Positions 22,576 to 33,653 of a stretch of 64,000 nt of DNA are shown here, piece by piece. Each line of letters begins with the position of its first letter. Positions within the stretch are counted from its first letter, which is position 1. The DNA comes from Parietaria judaica (taxonomy: Eukaryota > Streptophyta > Magnoliopsida > Rosales > Urticaceae), in the NCBI GenBank assembly GCA_954871525.1, contig OX940860.1, positions 20,244,001 through 20,308,000 on the forward strand. Direction: 5' to 3'. Made by a program: the position numbers and the translations under genes. Below the pieces are notes generated by a model, which saw nothing but the letters and a program-made list of their open reading frames with translations, made no database searches and was not told where the DNA came from.

Positions 22576-23098
22576 GTTTTACATGTTTTATTTGCCATAA
22601 TGTTAGGTTTCATTTATCAGCTTTCTAGCAATATAAGAACAAAATTACGCAAAAAATTTGAATTAAAGTGAAATAAGTAAGAGTTCTTTATTTGAAATAT
22701 CGACTCATCATTTTATTATATCGTTGTGGTTTTGTTTACATTTGCTTAATAAAATATAATTTCAAAAAAAATCTAATAAACTATAGATTTTTTTTTAATG
22801 TTCACCTATTTAATTTTGTATATTAATAATGCAGAGACTTACGTATTCAACAAAGTTTATTATTGAAATGGAGCGAATTCTTTTTATTTTGTACCATGTC
22901 ATTTATTTTGAACACTTTCTATAACATATTTATTTATATGCTCATAATTAATAATAAGGATAACACTATCTACAAAATTCAACAACCGGTGAGATTGACG
23001 TGAATGTAAATATTTACTCATACATACAAACAATTTAAATAATAAAATTGATTAATATTTTTTTCCAAAATTATCACTTATACTTAGTATTTTATCGT

Positions 23099-23117
23099 CA
23101 CCGCGCGAAGCGCGGTG
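23099..23117 (+). terminator. Helitron 3' hairpin
   Basis: CACCGCGC, a GAA loop and GCGCGGTG make a perfect 8-bp stem. It lies 7 bases before the terminal CTAG and is the replication-termination-type hairpin typical of Helitron 3' ends. Confidence 0.88.
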
Positions 23118-23128
23118 CCGTCCACTAG

Positions 23129-24933
23129 TTACGATAATAATGCAAAGCTCAAGGGGCCATTACTGCTATGTTCTCTTTCTTTGTTATCCAAAACTATTGT
23201 TTACAAAAACATAAATGTAAAAGAAAGAAAAGGAATTAAAAAAAAGACAAATAATTTGGTACCTAATGTGCATAAACACATTCCATTAAGCTACTCTATT
23301 CCACTAACCGAATAAATTAGGTACTAATGGAGCCTTTTCAACTGTCCTAAAAGGAGATTAAATGACTCATTAAAATAAATATGCAAATTATTTGTTTGAC
23401 AACCTAATCAAACCTTTGCTTTTTATTTCAAAACATGTCCTTTTTTTCTTTATTGAAGAAATTAACATAGAATGGATTAATTGTGCTCTTTTGCGCATGA
23501 AGATAATATAATTACTCGTGGAATGCATATCTTATATCTCTAATCAGGCAATTAATAATCATTAATAAGCAAAAAAATAGTTTTTCTATTACGAGAGTAA
23601 AAATTTAAAAATGTCACTTCCATACAATTTTATTTTAAATATATATTTTTTATTATTCATTTTAATTACTTGAATCCTTTTTCTATAGAGGTATTTTAAA
23701 AAGATTGGACATAATTATTATTTCACTGAACTCGAGTATTTTTTTACTATAATCTTTTTTTGAATATCTATTAACAAAATTAACTATAATTTAAGTACTT
23801 CTGTTGTTGAATATTGAAACAATTGTCCAGATTATATTGAAGAAGAAAAAAAAAACATTGAGTATTGGACCAAACACTATAAAGGCCACGAATAAAGTAA
23901 TGCGTGCATATAACCCAACTTGAGAATAAACGATCCTTAAAATTCTAAACCCAAAAAATGGAAGAAAAACCAAACACATTTTTCAAATTTGTAAATTAGA
24001 ATACTATTTCTTTTGAAATAGGCCGATTTAGGTTCCAAGGCTTATAACATGGGCTGGACTTCAAAAACCATCTGTAAAAAGTTAGACCCAATTCACATAT
24101 CACTAAACTAAGAATTTAGTTTTGGTAAGTAAAACAATGAAAAATAATACTTATAAAATACTAAAATAATTTCATTGTGTATTTATCTGTATTTTTAAAA
24201 TATTTCCTTCTAATTTAAATTTTTGGACGGAGTAAGGCTTTTATCTACACAAAAACCATTATTGAAAGTCGATTTCAGCTATTTTCATAATAGAAAGGTT
24301 AATCTATACATATTTAATATCATATAAGGGCCAATAACGCGAACTACTCTTCATTATAGATTTTATAAAATAGGACGTTATGGAAACTTTGTTTGTTCCC
24401 TTTTTTTCTTCTCTTTTCTTCTTTCATTTTTAATGATTATATAGGGCGGGTAAAATGACAATATGATAAAATGTCCAATCCAAATACCCAACATAACCCA
24501 TTCAAATCCAGTCCCAGTCCAACATGATAAAAAAAATAAAAGCTCCATGAAGATGTCATAGATGGGATTAGGCTGGGTATTTTTTTTTTTCAAGTCAATA
24601 AAATCGAGTTGAATTGGGCTTTTCTTTCGGGCCGGTCTAATCCAATCCATGCACACCCTAATTACGACTAACATATGCCAAGCACGAGGTTACGTTTGCA
24701 GCGAGTAACAATTGTGGGTGAAGCCAAAAATTTCCGAACAGGGGGGGTGAAAAATTAGATCAATTGTGATGAATGATTGAAATGTCTTCGGTAATTTTAT
24801 TTACAAGATTGACGTCAAACAAAGCATAATGAATGATAAACCATATATCATGGGACAGGATGCATAATCAAGTGATACATTCCAACTTCTAAGTCAACCT
24901 ATTCATTATACCCCAACATTAATTCGACTTTTA
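23129..24933. other. AT-rich intergenic DNA, no gene
   Basis: The bases right after the Helitron (CAAAGCTCAAGGGG) resemble those right before it (AAAAGCTCTAGGGG). Apart from A/T tracts nothing is recognised. Confidence 0.55.
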
Positions 24934-24944
24934 AAATGCGTCAA

Positions 24945-25048
24945 AGTATTTTTTTTTAAATGAGGTGACACTATTGGTCAAGATTACATGTATTCGTATT
25001 ACAAGATATATTGTCATTGTAAGAATAACCGATCAAGCAAACTTGGTT
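24945..25048 (-). mobile_element. short SINE fragment with 11-bp TSD
   Basis: On the minus strand the body ends TAGTGTCACCTCATTT followed by an A-run, matching the 3' part of the SINE at 3376. It is flanked by AAATGCGTCAA (24934-24944 and 25049-25059). The internal polymerase III promoter boxes are missing, so this is a shortened copy. Confidence 0.7.
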
Positions 25049-25203
25049 AAATGCGTCAAGTAAATCTTTAACAATACATTTTTGTAGGGACCGAGCTAGA
25101 AATGACTTAAGACGTCCACGTGCTCATCCTCAGATTTAAGCATTTATCAAACTATTCCCTATTAATAATGACTACATGTTATAGTTGCTGCGGTAATCAA
25201 ATA

Positions 25204-25314
25204 TAGAGCTGCAAACGGCGACCACACGACGAGTCGCGACTTAGTCGCCAAAAATCGGGACTGTAGAAGTCGCGACGAGTCGCGGTGGGGGGAGGTCGCG
25301 ATGCTCGCGATGGC

Positions 25315-25387
<73 letters not shown>

Positions 25388-25508
25388 CAAATCGAGACGT
25401 TGCTTCCCCATCGCGATTTTCACGCCCAAATCGCGAGCCGTCGCGAAGTCTTCTTCCCCGTCGCGAGCCATCGCGAAGTCTGGTTTGCCATCGCTAGTTT
25501 CAGCTCTT
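25204..25508. mobile_element. TCGCGA-rich hAT MITE, copy 1
   Basis: Termini are TAGAGCTGC on the left and AAGAGCTGA (reverse complement) on the right, with a perfect 8-bp duplication ATCAAATA (25196-25203 and 25509-25516). The interior repeats GTCGCGA-like phrases on both strands and contains a long (GA)n tract at about 25317-25382. The ORFs through it are artefacts of the microsatellite. It belongs to the same family as the elements at 58599 and 59870. Confidence 0.88.
25317..25382 (+). repeat. (GA)n microsatellite
   Basis: A pure GA dinucleotide run of roughly 33 repeats sits in the middle of the hAT MITE. The related copy at 59870 has an imperfect GA tract in the same place, so the microsatellite grew from a GA-rich core of the family. 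Confidence 0.95.
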
Positions 25509-25540
25509 ATCAAATATCACGGAATTAAAAATTTAAAATA

Positions 25541-25730
25541 GGGTTATTAGTGACAAAAGTACCCAAGTAGTTTGAAAATAGGGTGGCATAGAGCCAAGTT
25601 AAAAAAACCGTGGCAAAAGTTGCCAAGTTATACATTTTAGTAAATTTTCAAATTTCCATCCACCACTTCACTTAACTCCTTTAAGGGGGTCCCACATGTC
25701 ATTTTTTAATCTTAAAAACGTTTAATGAAA
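25541..25730 (+). repeat. MULE left terminal inverted repeat
   Basis: It pairs with 32662-32859. Shared phrases include TACCCAAGTAGTTTGAAAAT, AACTTGGC (inverted) and CATCCACCACTTCACTTAAC. The outer sequence resembles the termini of the smaller MULE-type MITEs in this window (CGGCAAAAGTACCCAA). Confidence 0.92.
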
Positions 25731-25913
25731 TTAACAATTAATTGTAATTAAAATAACATAACAAATAAATAATAGAATTAAAAACCCATTTCCCCCAAAT
25801 TCTATGAATGACATTGACAAGCCCTAACCTTAAGTCCCTAACTCTCTTCTCTTCACTTGACTGAGACAACAAGGAGCCTTAAGTCCCTTCGCCGACGACG
25901 GTGGAGCAAGTAG

Positions 25914-28788
25914 ATGGAGGCGGGTGGAGGCGATGTGGACTTCGTCCCAGATTTTCGTGAGTCGTCAGAACCTACTCCTCCTAAATTCCTAAAGGTAAGT
26001 CATCAACTTTATAAGTTTGGTTTCTTCTAGGGGATTTATATGTTTTATAATCTGTATTTGTTACGTGGTTCTTGGTTTTTACTTTTTAGTGGTTTGTGTT
26101 GTTTTTTTAGTCCCCAGATTCGTTTTTGTCTGCTTGTGGTCCCATGTATTAATTTATTGCTTGTTATGGATGTGTTTGGTGTAAATTTTATATTTTTATT
26201 GCAGATTGTTATTGCTTATGGTCCCATGATGTTCAATTGTTTATTGTTATTGCTGGTTTGATATTGCAGATTTGTCCTCTAAAGCATTTCTTACATTCTA
26301 GTTTATTGACTTACAGTTTCATTAGTTTATTAACTTACAATTTACGTAGATTAGTGTAATTTATTAGGTCCATTAGTTTATTAGTTGACTTACACATTTG
26401 TATTATCTTTGGTAATTTTGTTTTAACAGGTAAAGAAAATTTCATTGAAGAACTAGAAGAGTTTTATATACCGAAGATTGTAGAACCAGAATTGGACAAC
26501 GTTGGGAAACCGGATCGAAACAATGCTAAAGAACCAGATCTGAGCAATGTTGAAGAACCGGAGATAGTTGAAGAAGAATACGGTCTTGAGGAAGATATAA
26601 ACCAGCATTTTGAAGATTGGTCTAACATCGATGATTGGTTTCCTACTGTTGCCGACCAAGAGGATCTGTCTTCAAGTGACGATGATGTGTGAAGTTGCGA
26701 GAGTAATGATGATGGTGCGCCAGTTCCCCGGCAATATACGAAGCCTTTCTCAGCTCTAAAAGATTGGAAAGAGTTCCGATTTAAAGTCGGGTTAGAATTT
26801 TCCACAGTGAAGCAGTTGAGAATGGCTTTGAAGGAGCACTTCATAGCCATTGACCGGGACTACAAGATGGCTTACAACAACCAACTGAAGCTCCAAGCCC
26901 ACTGCAAATCACCCGGATGCCCGTGGAAGCTTTATGCCCGAAGGCAAGGGGGTGGGAGGGACTCTTTTCGAGTGAACACTTTGAAGAACCGTCATGAGTG
27001 TGGGATTGAATTGAACATCAGGCTTGTCGACTCAACATGGTTGGCGAATCGATTCTTAAATGAGTTCAGGATGAATCCAGATATGAAGCAACAACGCTTC
27101 AACGAGCTGACCGCTAGTACAAAGTTCTCGCACACAAGCGAATACGTTTTCTACAAAATAAAGAAAAAGGCTCGGGCGTTACTCGATGGTACAATTGCGC
27201 ACCAATACAACGTGTTGACAGATTACTGCAAAGAGATTATGAGAGTGAGTCTGGGAAGTAAGACAATTATCAAGAGCAGCTTGGTGGACAACAAGCCGAC
27301 TTTTGAGAGAGTCTACATTTGCGTTGAGCCGTGCAAGACTGGATGCCGACATATTATTTGCTTTGATGGATGCTTCCTAAAGGGATTATCCAAAGGTATT
27401 CTTCTTGCCACAGTTAGTATTGATGCCGAAAATGTTATGTTTCCAATTGCTTGGGCTGTTTGTGAAAAGGAAAAAACGGAGACATGGTCATGGTTCATTA
27501 ATTTGGTGAAGGAAGATCTAGATGAGGAGGATACTAGGAAGTTTTCGTTCATGTGTGATAGGTAAAAGGGCTTGGAGAATGCCGTAGGCAGATTTTATGA
27601 AGAGGCTGATGTTCGCTTTTGTGTTAGACACTTATGCCAACTTTTGGAATGAGTTATCTAGTTTGAAGCTACGAGATATGTTGTGGGAAGCAGCTTATGA
27701 TACTACAGTGGAAGCATGGAAAACAAAAATGGAAGAAATAAAGCGTGTGAGCGAAGAAGCCTATAATTGGTTAATGGGCAAAAAGCCGAGTGAGTGGACA
27801 AAATCACATTTTTCAGAGTTTCTGAAGTGTGATATGTTGACCAATAACTTATGCGAGAGCTTTAATAACGCTATTCTTCCGGGAAGGTATAAGCCGATTG
27901 TTAGCATGCTCGAGATGATAAGGATTTGGTTGATGAGGAGGTTCTATGAGAAAGGGAGAGTATCGAAAAATGGAAATCGCCGGTCTCGCCACGGATTGAG
28001 AAGATACTCCAGAAGAAATTGTGAAAGTTGCGCGGCTTTGTTGGGTTTCAAGAGCGGATAAATGGAACTTTCAAATTGATTATACAGATCGCCCGGAGTC
28101 TTTCACAGTGGACTTAAAGAAGAAATAGTGTACATGTCGATCGTTTCAGTTGACCGGGATTCCGTGTGCCCACGCTTTGGCAGCTATATGGAAGCCAAAA
28201 TTGTCGTTGATGGACTATGTTCGTGATGTGTACAAGAAAGAGAGGTTGCTTGAGCAATATACGGGTACTATAAGACTAATGTCCTCCCTAGATAAATGGC
28301 CTGACGTGGGTCAATATCTGCTTGAACCTCCTAAAGTGGTTCCACTTCCCAGAAGACCGAAGAAGAAAAGAAACATAAATGGGGATGAGCCAAAAGAGAA
28401 TACCACTAAGGCGAGGAGAATTGGACAAGTTCACACGTGTAGCAAGTGCGGAATTATAGGACATACTCGGCTAACTTGTAAAAATCCGGAAAGGCCTGAG
28501 GTACTAAAACTGCTTTTAATTACTACTTTTACATTATGATTTGTGAACGTTGTGAACTTTTCCAATTACTAACTCTCTTACTTTGTTGCATCATGTGAAG
28601 GAGACTAAGATGGGGAGACCGTGTAAGGAGAAAGTGAAGGAGGCAACAATAAAGAGGAACCAACGACGAGCGAAACAGAAGGCTAGGGAAAATGGGGCAT
28701 CTTCGTCTCAACCTCTATCGTCACAGAACATGCAACATCCATCATCACAATCCACACAGCCTCCATCATCACAGTCCACGCAGCCTTA
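25914..28788 (+). pseudogene. MuDR-type MULE transposase, decayed
   Basis: The order of parts is: a short first exon (MEAGGGDVDF, donor AAG/GTAAGT at 25994); an acidic segment (26432-26692); the MuDR N-terminal domain (FSALKDWKEFRFKVGLEF, then CKSPGCPWKLYARR); the MULE transposase core (HIICFDGCFLKG, FPIAWAVCEKE); a SWIM-type zinc motif (CTCRSFQLTGIPCAHALA); a CCHC knuckle (CSKCGIIGHTRLTC); and a last exon with SSQSTQP repeats. It would be a DDE-type enzyme cutting at the element's inverted repeats. It is dead: TGA at 26690, TAA at 27563, TAG at 28126 (just before the SWIM motif), and frameshifts near 27630 and 27950-28060. The first two exons also do not join in frame as they stand. Confidence 0.9.
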
Positions 28789-28824
28789 GTATTAGATGGT
28801 GTTTGTCGTGAATAGTGATTGCTT

Positions 28825-29106
28825 TGTTAGTTCTAAATGTTTGGAACTTTTGCCACAAAGTGATAATTGAAGCCACACTCTTTTATATATATGAGAACAA
28901 AATAAAACAGAGAGAAGAGTGAGTAGAGAGAGAATTTCTCTTGCTGGAGATATGAAAAAATGAACAAGCGATGGGTGTTTATATAGCCACCTAATATTAT
29001 CAAATTTACTAAACTAGCCCTAAGATATACTTGGGCATCAAGTATATGAAATCAGCACAGCAAAACTTGCTAGGCAAGTTGTATACGTCAGCTTATCAAC
29101 TATACA
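28825..29106 (-). repeat. Copia 3' LTR
   Basis: It pairs with 32054-32333, with about six substitutions and three small indels over 280 bases by eye. In element orientation it starts TGTATAGTTGATAAGC and ends GAACTAACA. Confidence 0.95.
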
Positions 29107-31931
29107 TTCTCCCCCGTAAGCTTGACGTGGCTCGAGATTTTTAACACCGAGCATTTCTCGCATCTCCGAAAACTTGACTCTTGCTAGAGCCTTGGTGAGT
29201 ATGTCCGCACGTTGCTCCCTGGTGCTGACGAATTCCACGATGATCTCTCGTTTCTCGACACACTCGCGAATAAAGTGAAAACGAGTGTTGATATGCTTGC
29301 TCCGTCTATGAAACACTGGATTTTTCATCAGTGCGATCGCGGACTTGTTGTCGACGTAGAGAGTCACCGGCTTTTGCTCGCTTCCAGTGACCTCGCTTAA
29401 CAGATTTCTAAGCTATAACGCTTGACACGCCGCTGCGGTCGCTGCCATAAACTCCGCTTCGCAAGACGATTAGGCCACAATTTTCTGCTTTTGTGACTGC
29501 CAGGTGATCAGATTCCCGTTGAGGTAAAACGCCATCCCTCCGGTACTTTTTCTGTCATCGACATCACCGGCTAGATCACTGTCCGTAAAACCGTCAATTC
29601 TTCAGCACCACTTCCTCTTCCGTACTGGATCCCCTAGCTCGTCGTTCCCTTCACATAACGAAGGATGTGCTTCACAGCCTGCTGGTGTAAACTGGTAGGC
29701 TTCTCCATGTGACGACTCACTATGCCAACTGCATATGAGATGTCCGGTCAGGTATGGGTTAGGTACCTGAGACACCCGACGACACGCCTGTACTCCGTGG
29801 GATCCACTGGGGTTCCTTCTGCATCTTTCTCGAGCTTTAACTTCGGTTCCATTGGATACTTGCTTGGGTTGCAGTCCGCCATCTTGAACTGCTTCAGAAT
29901 TTTCATTGCGTAAGTCGACTGATTCAGCGTGACGCATTCATTCTTCTGATCGACCTCGATGCCAAGGTAGTATGAGAGTAGTCCAAGGTCACTCATCTCG
30001 AACTCCTTCATCATCTACTTCTTGAATCCATCTATGCCTTCTGCACTGGATCCAGTTATGATCAGGTCGTCGACGTACACACCGACGATGAGGGCCTCGT
30101 CTCGATTGTTCCTCGTGTAGACCGCTTGCTCTTAGGAACACTTCTTGAAACCAAGACTCTTCATACTCCTGTCGAGTCGAGTATTCCATGCACGTGGTGC
30201 TTGTCTCAACCCATAAAGAGCTTTTGACAACTTGTACACCTTGTGCTCTGCGGTCTTGTCAACGAAGCCTTCCGGCTGAGCAACGTAGACTTCTTCTTCC
30301 AGTTCACCATTCAGGAACGCCGATTTGACGTCAAGGTGGTGGATTTTCCAGCCTCGGTGAACTGTGAGGGCTATGATTAGCCTGACTGTGTCGAGTCTGG
30401 CCACTGGAGCAAAGACTTCTTCAAAGTCTACTCCCTGCTTCTGCACGTAGCCCTTTGCGACCAGTCTGGCCTTGTGCTTGAGGACCTTGCCTTCTGAGTC
30501 CTTCTTGAGCTTGTAGACCCACTTCAAACCAATGGACTTGTGACCTTTTGGAAGGTCGACTAGTTCCCATGTCTGATTCTTCTCAATAGACTCCAACTCT
30601 CGCTTCATCGCTTTTTGCCATTCCTTCTCGGTGGCTGCCTCGCGGTAGTTGGTTGGTTCCTCTTCACTCACCAACAGGAGCTCTTCTGGGCTCAAATCAA
30701 GCTTCCGCGCTTCTTCGTAGACATCGGACAGGGTACGGAACCCTCTTGGTCCGTCCTTGATCGACGAGTCTCCCACGCTGGTTCTTCCCGAACTAGCTCT
30801 CTCTGAGATCGGGGTGATCATCCCTGATCCTGGGTTGGGCGAACCTGGTGGTGAGTTCGTTCCCGTCGTGCTGGTTCCAGGCGAATTAGTTTCTGTCGAG
30901 CTGGGCGTTGCTAGCCCCTAGAACGGACTCTCTCCCTCTTCATGCTCGACCGTCTCTTCCTCTTCGAGGATGAACTCCACCGTGTTCTGTTCGGGCTCTC
31001 CATTCTCGTCACGCCAATCCCACTTCTTTTTCTCTTTGAACACGGCGTCTCTGCTTATATGCACTTTGCCGCGTCGGGGGTCGTAAAACCTGTGTGCCTT
31101 GCTCCCTTCTTCGGCGCCAAGGTACACCATCGGTTGACTACGATCATCGAGCTTCTTGAGGTGTGGGCCCACAGTCTTCACATGTGCGGTGCATCCAAAC
31201 ACTTTCAAATGCTCCAGATGAGGTTTCTTCCCTTTCCATGCTTGGTAAGGGGTGCGCTCGCCTAGCGCCTTCGTCGGCAAGCGGTTCAGCAAGTAGACCG
31301 CGTGTCGTACTGCTTCTCCCCAGAATCTCGCCGGGACTTGCAAGCTCTTCAGCAAACTCCTTGCTGTGTCCATCACAGTCCGGTTTCTTCTCTCCACCAC
31401 ACCGTTTTGCTGGGGCGTGTACGGTGCAGTGAGGTGGCGTTCGACTCCCTCTTCATCATAGACTTGACCTTGTGAAAATACTGAGCAATCATCACGACAT
31501 ATCGACTTGACCTTGTGAAAATACTGAGCAATCGTCACGTCGCGTTGTGAGATTGATAACAGCTCGTTCTCCAAGAGTTGTAACCTCGCATCATTCTTCT
31601 TTGAGAAAAGCGTCACGAACGTCTCCCATGCTTCTTTGGGCGTCTTGTCGTCCCGAATGTGCTCCAATATCTCTTCCTCAACGGTGGTCTTCAGGGCAAA
31701 CATCGCTTTGCCTGCTTTGATTCTCCATTTGCGTAGGGTGCCGTTAGCATCTTCCTCCGGCGGCGTAGTTTCGCCTCCGCCGACGACCTCCCATAGGTCG
31801 TGCCCTTGCAAATAGGACATCATGCATGTTGCCCATGTGTTGTAGTTGTTGTTGTTGAGTTTCTTGATTCCTCCGACAACTTGGAGATCACCCATCGTGT
31901 TGGCGGTACCTCGACACAAAGAAAAACTCAC
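29038..31931 (-). pseudogene. Copia gag-pol remnant with Gag-integrase fusion
   Basis: From 31931 downward: a Gag N-terminal part (LNNNNYNTWATCMMSYLQG, ISQRDVTIAQYFHKVKS) runs directly, in an open frame, into the integrase C-terminal part (LTAPYTPQQNGVVERRNRT, RLPTKALGERTPYQAWKGKK). Then come reverse transcriptase (WKIHHLDVKSAFLNGELEEE, YGLRQAPRAW, GVYVDDLIITG) and RNase H (YVDNKSAIALMKNP, EFVSTREQRADILTKAL). The Gag zinc knuckle, protease and the integrase HHCC/first catalytic part are deleted. In-frame stops include 30918-30920, 30132-30134, 30015-30017 and 29748-29750. A 36-bp direct repeat sits at the deletion junction. No activity is expected. Confidence 0.92.
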
Positions 31932-32039
31932 ACAAAAATAATCTCGAGAAATCGTTTCTGATGTGGAAGATCAGTCGGAACCGCAACCACAGAGCATACT
32001 AAGAGTTTCAAGAGACCTGACAACGACACTAACAACCTC

Positions 32040-32051
32040 GCTCTGATACCA
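32040..32051 (-). other. Copia primer-binding site, initiator tRNA-Met type
   Basis: TGGTATCAGAGC on the minus strand is the classic complement to the 3' end of plant initiator methionine tRNA, used to start minus-strand DNA synthesis. Confidence 0.93.
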
Positions 32052-32053
32052 AA

Positions 32054-32333
32054 TGTTAGTTCTAAATGTTTGGAACTTTTGCCACAAAGTGATAATTGAA
32101 GCCACTCTTTTATATATATATGAGAACAAAATAAAACAGAGAGAAGAGTGAGTGGAGAGAGAATTTCTCTTGCTGGATATATGAAAAAATGAACAAGCGA
32201 TGGGTGTTTATATAGCCACCCAATATTATCAAATTTACTAAAGTAGCCCTAAGATATACCTGGGCATCAAGTATATGAAATCAGCACAGCAAAACTTGCT
32301 AGGCAAGTTGTATACGTCAGCTTATCAACTACA
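32054..32333 (-). repeat. Copia 5' LTR
   Basis: In element orientation it starts TGTAGTTGATAAGC and ends GAACTAACA. It is followed inward by the primer-binding site. A 22-base piece of this LTR recurs at 32387-32408. Confidence 0.95.
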
Positions 32334-32661
32334 CGCTTTTGTCTTAGCGTGGTTTATTTTGTCTTAGCGTGGTTTATTTTGGAACATTGTATACGTCAGC
32401 TTATCAACAATGTGTTTGTGAACAGGGAATTGTGTTTGTGATGATATTTGAACATCATTTTGGTTCCGTCAACATGTCATTTTGGTATGAATTTTGAATA
32501 GAAAATTGTGTTTGTGATGACACTTTAATTCAATAGATTAAACCGATATAACCTTTAACACAACTTGGGTCTATGGAGACATACTTTAATATAACTTGGG
32601 TCTACGAAAATTACACAACAACAACAATAAGCAAAAATAAATGATGAATAAATTGTAAATT

Positions 32662-32859
32662 TTTCATTAAACGTTTTTAAAAGTAAAAAAAAAAAAAATT
32701 ACATGTGGGACCCACTTAACAGAGTTAAGTGAAGTGGTGGATGGAAATCTGAAAATTTACTAAAATGTATAACTTGGCAACTTTTGCCACAGTTTTTTTA
32801 ACTTAGCTCTATGCCACCCTATTTTCAAACTACTTGGGTACTTTTGCCACTAATAGCAC
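32662..32859 (-). repeat. MULE right terminal inverted repeat
   Basis: This is the inverse of 25541-25730. A run of A residues near 32684-32698 is longer than in the left copy, otherwise differences are scattered single bases. Confidence 0.92.
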
Positions 32860-32868
32860 TTTAAAACA

Positions 32869-33155
32869 TCACGACTTTGGCGCTTATACAGTGTTTAAAA
32901 ATGTTAGTTAAACATTCCAGAATAATGAAAATTTGAGCCAATGAAGCCACAACCGCTTTTAACAATAACAAAGTCGCTGTCAATGTATCTTTTTTACATA
33001 AGACTTATCTTAATATGTCCTTTCATCATGCATGGCCCATGCATGGGGCTCAGATAGTTAAGCTCATGTAACCATGAAGCCATTTAATAGCTAGCTTCCA
33101 ACAAGATGACCATTTTGTGGTTATGGTCTATCACAATAGTCTCTTCTTCAGATAA
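32869..33155. other. short intergenic stretch
   Basis: Nothing is recognised between the MULE and the next MITE. Confidence 0.5.
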
Positions 33156-33164
33156 TATATAATA

Positions 33165-33653
33165 GGGAAAATTACGGCAAATATACCCAACCTTTGGTCA
33201 AACTTCCTCCCGTGTATTCAACCTTTAAAATTGGCGGCAAAAGTACCCAACCAGCGTTGACTGTGACTTTGGCTAAAAAATGCTAACTTTTGCCGTTAGC
33301 ATAGTACACGTGTACATGCCACATAAGCCACCCGAAATTTATTACTATCATTTTTAACTGAATTAATGGTTAAACTAACTGAATTAATCTATCTATCAGA
33401 TTAATCAACAAATTAATCAGCAAATAATCTACCAAAACACACACATGAACTAATCAAATTTCATACATATTAAACAACATTGAAAAAATATGTCATTGCA
33501 ACGGACACATGTACTATGCTAACGGCAAAAGTTAACGTTTTTTAGCCAAAGACACAGTCAACGCTGGTTGGGTACTTTTGCCGCCAATTTTAAAGGTTGG
33601 GTACACGGAAGGAAGTTTGACCAAAGGTTGGGTATATTTGCCATAATTATCCC
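33165..33653. mobile_element. MULE-type MITE with perfect 9-bp TSD
   Basis: Termini are GGGAAAATTACGGCAAATAT on the left and GGGATAATTATGGCAAATAT (reverse complement) on the right. The inverted repeats extend well over 100 bp (shared CCTTTGGTCAAACTTCCT and GGCGGCAAAAGTACCCAACC). A perfect 9-bp duplication TATATAATA flanks the element (33156-33164 and 33654-33662). No ORF belongs to it. Confidence 0.9.

Larger units (their letters stand above)
19133..23128 (+). mobile_element. non-autonomous Helitron
   Basis: The 5' end is TCTATATATATATAAAAGG, preceded by A (19132). The 3' end is a perfect GC-rich hairpin (23099-23117), a 7-base spacer and CTAG (23125-23128), followed by T. TC...CTAG termini, the subterminal hairpin, insertion between A and T and no target duplication are the Helitron hallmarks. 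No Rep/helicase ORF is present in the 4.0 kb, so it is non-autonomous. The interior holds tandem modules (19961-20525, 20539-21090, 22411-22575) and GC-richer parts (about 19380-19500 and 22080-22290) that look like captured gene pieces. I could not identify the donor genes. Confidence 0.85.
28825..32333 (-). mobile_element. internally deleted Copia retrotransposon nested in the MULE
   Basis: Two LTRs of about 280 bp (28825-29106 and 32054-32333) differ by only a handful of bases. On the minus strand a primer-binding site TGGTATCAGAGC (32040-32051) lies 2 bases inside the 5' LTR and a purine-rich ACGGGGGAGAA precedes the 3' LTR. Flanks TGCTT and CGCTT form a 5-bp duplication with one change. 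Gag, integrase, reverse transcriptase and RNase H pieces occur in Copia order. At 3.5 kb it is shorter than usual because the region from mid-gag through protease to the integrase core is deleted. Several stops show that it is inactive. Confidence 0.95.
25541..32859 (+). mobile_element. Mutator-like element (MULE) with decayed transposase, split by Copia
   Basis: Long terminal inverted repeats (25541-25730 and 32662-32859) match for about 190 bp with only scattered differences. They begin GGGTTATTAGTGACAAAAGT on the left and GTGCTATTAGTGGCAAAAGT on the right. The flanks TTTAAAATA (25532-25540) and TTTAAAACA (32860-32868) are a 9-bp duplication with one change. The element encodes a MuDR-type transposase (25914-28788) with several stops and frameshifts. 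A 3.5-kb Copia element (28825-32333) is inserted just after the last exon, so the MULE was originally about 3.8 kb. Confidence 0.92.

Noticed and set aside
23139..23163. Target duplication flanking the Helitron (CAAAGCTC.AGGGG on both sides)
   Set aside because: The similarity (AAAAGCTCTAGGGG before, CAAAGCTCAAGGGG after) is imperfect and not adjacent to the right end; Helitrons do not make target duplications, so it is probably chance or a pre-existing repeat.
25285..25528. Arg/Glu and Ser/Leu repeat proteins
   Set aside because: They are translations of a (GA)n microsatellite within a hAT MITE.
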